Origin: Burkholderia sp. USMB20
Lineage (GTDB): Bacteria > Pseudomonadota > Gammaproteobacteria > Burkholderiales > Burkholderiaceae
Assembly (NCBI RefSeq): GCF_000949135.2
Contig: NZ_JTAN02000019.1
Location: 930,001-994,000 of the forward strand
Direction: 5' to 3'
DNA length: 64,000 bases
In this document: positions 59,975 to 64,000 of the stretch, piece by piece
Layout: each line of letters begins with the position of its first letter
How positions within the stretch are numbered: the stretch's first letter is position 1
Position numbers and translations under genes: made by a program
The notes under the pieces: generated by a model
Seen by the model: the letters and a program-made list of their open reading frames with translations, nothing else
Told to the model about the DNA's origin: nothing
The model's database searches: none

Positions 59975-60925
59975 ATGGAATTTTTCCGCATCCGTAAAGA
60001 CATTCCGTTCATGCGGCACGCGCTGGTGTTCAACGTGATCTCGCTGGTCACGTTCCTCGCCGCCGTGTTCTTCCTGTTCCACCGCGGGCTGCACCTGTCC
60101 GTCGAATTCACCGGCGGCACGGTGATCGAGGTCCAGTACCAGCAGGCCGCGCAGCTCGAACCCGTGCGCGACACGCTCGGCAAGCTCGGCTATGCCGATG
60201 CGCAGGTGCAGAACTTCGGCACGTCGCGCAACGTGCTGATTCGCCTGCAGCTGAAGGAAGGCCTCACGTCCGCGCAGCAGAGCGACCAGGTGATGACCGC
60301 GCTGAAGGCGCAAAGCCCCGACGTGACGCTGCAGCGCGTCGAGTTCGTCGGCCCGCAGGTCGGCCGCGAGCTTGCGACCGACGGTCTCCTCGCGCTCGCG
60401 TGCGTGGTGATCGGCATCGTGATCTACCTGTCGATCCGCTTCGAATGGAAGTACGCGGTCGCCGGTATCATCGCGAACCTGCACGACGTCGTGATCATTC
60501 TCGGCTTCTTCGCGTTCTTCCAGTGGGAGTTCTCGCTGGCGGTGCTCGCGGCCATCCTCGCGGTGCTCGGCTACTCGGTCAACGAGTCGGTCGTCATCTT
60601 CGACCGGATCCGCGAAACGTTCCGCCGCGAACGCAAGATGAGCGTGCAGGAAGTGATCAACCACGCGATCACGACCACGATGTCGCGGACGATCATCACG
60701 CACACGTCGACGGAAATGATGGTGCTGTCGATGTTCTTCTTCGGCGGCCCGACGCTGCACTACTTCGCGCTCGCGCTGACGGTCGGCATCATGTTCGGCA
60801 TCTACTCGTCGGTGTTCGTCGCGGGCTCGCTCGCGATGTGGCTCGGCATCAAGCGCGAAGACCTGATCAAGGAAAAGAAGACCGCGCACGATCCGGACGA
60901 TCCGAACGCGGGCGCGCAGGTTTAA
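59975..60925 (+). CDS. secF: Protein translocase subunit SecF
   Basis: SecF is the second half of the SecDF motor. The 316-residue protein has an N-terminal helix (about 15-37), a periplasmic segment with LHLSVEFTGGTVIEVQY, and five more helices with VLGYSVNESVVIFDRIRETFRRERK and the conserved TMSRTIITHTSTEM. A cytosolic tail of about 25 charged residues ends it. It follows secD by 18 bases, and a strong terminator stands 28 bases after its stop. Confidence 0.97.
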   Translation: MEFFRIRKDIPFMRHALVFNVISLVTFLAAVFFLFHRGLHLSVEFTGGTVIEVQYQQAAQLEPVRDTLGKLGYADAQVQNFGTSRNVLIRLQLKEGLTSAQQSDQVMTALKAQSPDVTLQRVEFVGPQVGRELATDGLLALACVVIGIVIYLSIRFEWKYAVAGIIANLHDVVIILGFFAFFQWEFSLAVLAAILAVLGYSVNESVVIFDRIRETFRRERKMSVQEVINHAITTTMSRTIITHTSTEMMVLSMFFFGGPTLHYFALALTVGIMFGIYSSVFVAGSLAMWLGIKREDLIKEKKTAHDPDDPNAGAQV

Positions 60926-60952
60926 GCGCCGTACCGCTTCGGCTGATACCGG

Positions 60953-60983
60953 AAGGCCGGTCCCTCGTGGACCGGCCTTTTTT
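60953..60983 (+). terminator. Terminator of the yajC-secDF unit
   Basis: AAGGCCGGTCC (60953-60963) pairs perfectly with GGACCGGCCTT (60969-60979) around a CTCGT loop, followed by TTTT to 60983. Confidence 0.92.
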
Positions 60984-61085
60984 CATGGGCGAGCCGCCGC
61001 CCTCCTCGTCCGTCGCGACTGCACGGACCGTCGGCTACAATCGCGTCACCGTCCCGCCCCGCCACCCGCCGAAGCCGCGGTCCTC

Positions 61086-62666
61086 ATGATGCCAGCCACG
61101 CGTGTCGTTCATCGCATCGTCGCCTGGAGTACCGGTGCAGCCGCCGCGGCTGCGTTCGTTGCATGCGCATCGGCCGCGCGCGCGCAATCCGCGTCCGCGC
61201 CGCCTGCCGTCCCGCCTGCCGTCCCGCCTGCGGCCCCGTCCGCGGCCGCGGCGGCCGCTGCTGCCGCCGCGTCGCAACCGTCACCCTGCCCGCCCGACTG
61301 GGAACCGCAGCTCTGCGAACTGAAGGCCGCGGTCGACGTGCTGAAGAAGCAGCACCTGACCGACGTCGACATCGGCGCGCTGCTCGACGCCACCGTGCAC
61401 GAGGGGATCAAGACGCTGCCGCACGCGCGCTTCTTCAACGCGAAGGAGGAGCAGGAACGGCGCGACGACGAGCGCCGCGCGCGCGACGGCACGCCGGGCA
61501 TCGGCATCGTGTTCGAGACACGGCCCGACGGGCTGCACATCCTCGACGTCATCCCCGACGCGCCCGCCGAACAGGCCGGCGTGCGGCCCGACGATCTCGT
61601 CGTCGCGATGAACGACCGGAGCGTCGTCGGCATCGACAGCAGCGAGGTCGTGAAACTCGCGAAGGGCGACGCGGGCGTGCCGCTCAAGCTCACGGTCCGG
61701 CGCGGTCCGAACCACGCGACGCTGACCTTCGCGCCGGTCCGCGCGATCGTCCGGCCACACCCGGCGACGACGAAGCGGCTCGCCGGCGACATCCTGTACA
61801 CGCGGCTGTCGAGCTTTCCGGAGCCCGCGGTCGGCAATACGATCGATGCGGTGCAGGCCGCGCGCCGCGCGGGGCCGCCGGTGAAAGGCGTGATCCTCGA
61901 CCTGCGCATCAACGGCGGCGGCGCGCTGAATGCGGCGATCGGCATCACCGCGCTGTTCGCCGGGCGCGACCGTACCGCGATGGTCACGCTCGAGCGCGAC
62001 GGCACGAAGCGCCGCCGCTTCACGACCAACTGGCCCGACTACGAACTGCCGGTCATGCGCGGCCAGGATCCGCTCGCGCCGCTGCAGGCCGACGACTGGT
62101 GGCGCACCGTGCCGCTCGTGGTGCTCGTCGACGGACAGAGCGCGTCGGCCGCCGAAGCGACCGCGGCGGCACTGAAGGATCTCGGCCGCGCGCGGCTGCT
62201 CGGGATGCCGACCTACGGAAAGGGACTCGCGCAGACCGGCGTCGACCTGATCGACGGCACGCGCCTCGCTTTCACGTTCGCGCGCAACCTGCGGCCGAAC
62301 GGCTGCCCGATGGACGGCTACGGCGTCGTGCCGGACTGGCTCGTGCCGCCGCGCCGCGACTCGGACGTCGACGGCGTGCTGCTGTGGTACCGCGAAGTCG
62401 ATCTCGCCCGCGCGCCGTATGCGGACCGGGTCGCGCCCGACCCGTTCGCGCAGGTCCGCAAGGCGCGGCAGGCACTGCGTGAAGCCCGCGTGCGCGCGAA
62501 GATCGATACGGCGAAGAGCGCGGCGCTTCCGCAGCGCGAATTCGGCACGGCAAGTGACTGGCAGCTCCGGCAAGCGCTGAATGCGCTCGCGCAGCGCGCG
62601 GTCGCGACGATCGAGGCGAAACCATCGTTGATGCCGGCGAAGCCGACGTGCGAGCCGGAAGGCTGA
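61086..62666 (+). CDS. S41 family C-terminal processing peptidase (Ctp-like), secreted
   Basis: A 526-residue periplasmic serine protease. A signal peptide (about residues 1-34, ending ARAQ) precedes an Ala/Pro-rich stretch. A PDZ domain follows (about 140-215: GTPGIGIVFETRPDGLHILDVIPDAPAEQAGVRPDDL-type sequence). The S41 core has the Ser-Lys dyad: Ser354 in GQSASAAEATAAALKD and Lys379 in MPTYGKG, 25 residues apart as in Tsp. Substrates are unknown. It stands after the secF terminator, so it has its own promoter, and it converges on an MHS transporter gene. Confidence 0.85.
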   Translation: MMPATRVVHRIVAWSTGAAAAAAFVACASAARAQSASAPPAVPPAVPPAAPSAAAAAAAAAASQPSPCPPDWEPQLCELKAAVDVLKKQHLTDVDIGALLDATVHEGIKTLPHARFFNAKEEQERRDDERRARDGTPGIGIVFETRPDGLHILDVIPDAPAEQAGVRPDDLVVAMNDRSVVGIDSSEVVKLAKGDAGVPLKLTVRRGPNHATLTFAPVRAIVRPHPATTKRLAGDILYTRLSSFPEPAVGNTIDAVQAARRAGPPVKGVILDLRINGGGALNAAIGITALFAGRDRTAMVTLERDGTKRRRFTTNWPDYELPVMRGQDPLAPLQADDWWRTVPLVVLVDGQSASAAEATAAALKDLGRARLLGMPTYGKGLAQTGVDLIDGTRLAFTFARNLRPNGCPMDGYGVVPDWLVPPRRDSDVDGVLLWYREVDLARAPYADRVAPDPFAQVRKARQALREARVRAKIDTAKSAALPQREFGTASDWQLRQALNALAQRAVATIEAKPSLMPAKPTCEPEG

Positions 62667-62775
62667 CCTGCCAATACGATTGCAGGCCCCGGCTCAATCC
62701 GGCCCGGTCATCAGGCACGACAAAACCACCGCACCCTCGGAAAGCGGCTGACGCACCGCCAGCGTCGCCGCGACC

Positions 62776-64000
62776 TCACCGGAACCCGAACCGCCGCCGC
62801 AACACCACCAGCGCCGCGAGGCTCAGCACGGCCGCGAACATCAGGTAGAAGCTCGGCGCGGTCTTCATCCCGGTCGCGCGGATCAGCCACGCGATGATGA
62901 ACGGCCCGAAGCCGCCGAAGATCGTCACCGCGACGTTGTACGCGAGCGACATCCCGGTCGTGCGCGTCTGCACCGGAAACACTTCGGACAGCAGCCCCGG
63001 CAGCGCCGCGAAATAGCCGGTCATCAAAAACGCAAGCAGCACCTGCAGCGCGATCAGCGTGCCGAAGCCCGGATGCGCGACGAGATACGCGAACGCCGGA
63101 TAGATCAGCACGAGAATGCCGACGGCCGGCGCGAGCATCACGCGTACGCGGCCGTAACGATCCGACCAGTGGCCGACGAGCGGCGCGAACGCCATCTGGA
63201 TCACGCCGACGACGAGGATCGCCGCGAACGCGGCCGACGGCGCGAGGCCGAGCTGCTTCACGCCGTAGGTCGGCATGAACAGCACGAGATAGGTCGCGAC
63301 GGTGCCGAGCACCACCACGCCCATCGCGGCGACGAGCCGCGCCTTGTGCGACGCGAACGTGTCGCGCAGCGGGTTCGCGGTGCTTTCCGCCGCGAGGAAT
63401 TCGGGCGTCTCGTCGACCTTCGAGCGGATGTAGTACGCGACGGGCCCGAGCAGCAGTCCGAAGAAGAACGGGATGCGCCAGCCCCACGCGGCCATCTGCT
63501 CGGCCGTGAGCTGCGCGTTCAGCACGGTGCCGAAACCCGCCGCGAGCAGCGTCGTGAGCCCCTGGCTCGCGACCTGCCAGCTCGCGAAGAAACCGCGCCG
63601 CCCGGGCACATGCTCGGCCAGGAACGCGGTCGCGCTGCCGAATTCGCCGCCGGCCGAAAAGCCCTGCATCAATCGCGCGGCGACGAGGATCAGCGGCGCC
63701 GCGACGCCGATCGTCTGGTAGGTCGGCAGTACCGCGATGACCAGCGTGCCGGCCATCATCAGCAGGATCGACAGCGTGAGCGCGGCCTTGCGGCCCGCGC
63801 GGTCGGCGTACGCGCCGAGCACGATCGCGCCGAGCGGGCGCATGAAGAACGACACACCGAACGTGCCGAGCGTGAGCAGCAGCGACACGGTGTCGTTGCC
63901 GGCCGGAAAGAACAGCTTCGAGATCGTCACCGCGAAGAAGCCGTAGACGACGAGGTCGAACCATTCGAGCGCGTTGCCGATCGACGCGGCGACCACCGCG
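62776..64000 (-). CDS. MHS-family (metabolite:H+ symporter) MFS transporter, 5' end outside window
   Basis: This is a polytopic inner-membrane proton symporter, probably for a small organic acid, but the substrate cannot be read. The visible N-terminal sequence VVAASIGNALEWFDLVVYGFF is the start of helix 1 in MHS proteins such as ProP, KgtP and ShiA. The A-motif loop GAYADRAGRKAALTLS, MQGFSAGGEFGSATAFLAEHVPGRRGFFASWQ-like segment and the second half's GHWSDRYGRVRVML are also typical. The C-terminus ends at 62776. The gene starts beyond base 64000, so only about 408 residues are present. Confidence 0.9.
   Translation of the reverse strand, partial: AVVAASIGNALEWFDLVVYGFFAVTISKLFFPAGNDTVSLLLTLGTFGVSFFMRPLGAIVLGAYADRAGRKAALTLSILLMMAGTLVIAVLPTYQTIGVAAPLILVAARLMQGFSAGGEFGSATAFLAEHVPGRRGFFASWQVASQGLTTLLAAGFGTVLNAQLTAEQMAAWGWRIPFFFGLLLGPVAYYIRSKVDETPEFLAAESTANPLRDTFASHKARLVAAMGVVVLGTVATYLVLFMPTYGVKQLGLAPSAAFAAILVVGVIQMAFAPLVGHWSDRYGRVRVMLAPAVGILVLIYPAFAYLVAHPGFGTLIALQVLLAFLMTGYFAALPGLLSEVFPVQTRTTGMSLAYNVAVTIFGGFGPFIIAWLIRATGMKTAPSFYLMFAAVLSLAALVVLRRRFGFR

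Overview
The window is a GC-rich (roughly two thirds G+C by eye), gene-dense bacterial chromosome segment. Protein sequences, gene order and start-codon habits point to a beta-proteobacterium of the genus Burkholderia, most likely the B. cepacia complex and chromosome 1. This is an inference from recognised protein families (identical OxyR Cys numbering, KatG, DnaK, HmpA, UbiA and others), not from a database search. I see no rRNA, tRNA, CRISPR array, insertion sequence or prophage. Almost every gene is a core housekeeping gene.

Layout. 1-633: no convincing gene, but a good sigma70 promoter for an MscS-type channel gene (634-1446), which converges on a DedA gene. 2478-5446: mutL and miaA, coupled by an ATGA overlap. 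purM (minus) is divergent from hda, followed by a HAD phosphatase, pcnB, folK, a deoxynucleoside kinase and panB, all plus. A lone secreted STY0301-like protein follows. 12652-22203, minus strand, is a heat-shock and chaperone block: hrcA, hemH, hslR, a gap with a sigma32-type promoter, grpE, a thioredoxin-like gene, dnaK, dnaJ and a pabB-pabC fusion. nadK and recN run divergently from hrcA. glnE (minus) is back to back with yhdP, a nitrilase-type amidase, tldD and aroG. A small Phd/VapC-type toxin-antitoxin pair, flavohaemoglobin hmpA and a cobalamin adenosyltransferase follow. 39159-44602: a D-lactate dehydrogenase-like gene plus glcDEF. Then yggS and proC. 46427-54622, minus: recG, oxyR, katG, dps and ubiA, an oxidative-stress cluster. 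54790-62666, plus: queA, tgt, yajC, secD, secF and an S41 peptidase. The window ends inside an MHS-family transporter.

Most notable observations. (1) Upstream of aroG (DAHP synthase) there is a complete-looking transcription attenuator. It has a sigma70 promoter, a 21-codon leader peptide with seven consecutive aromatic codons (Phe, Tyr and Trp), a 1:2 protector helix, a 2:3 antiterminator and a 3:4 terminator with eight T residues. (2) ubiA is split by a one-base deletion just before its NDxxDRDxD active-site motif. The two fragments overlap at an ATGA, so the gene is either a real mutation with possible reinitiation or a sequence error. (3) Two small genes with strong ribosome binding sites flank katG (45 and 44 codons), and a Fur-box-like sequence lies upstream of katG. 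(4) oxyR ends in a 9-bp tandem repeat that repeats its own stop codon in frame.

Pathway links: folate (folK, pabBC) with pantothenate (panB); tRNA modification (miaA, queA, tgt); preprotein export (yajC, secD, secF); proteostasis (hrcA, hslR, grpE, dnaK, dnaJ, DnaJ-adjacent thioredoxin fold); peroxide and NO defence (oxyR, katG, dps, hmpA); glycolate and lactate oxidation (glcDEF, DLD).
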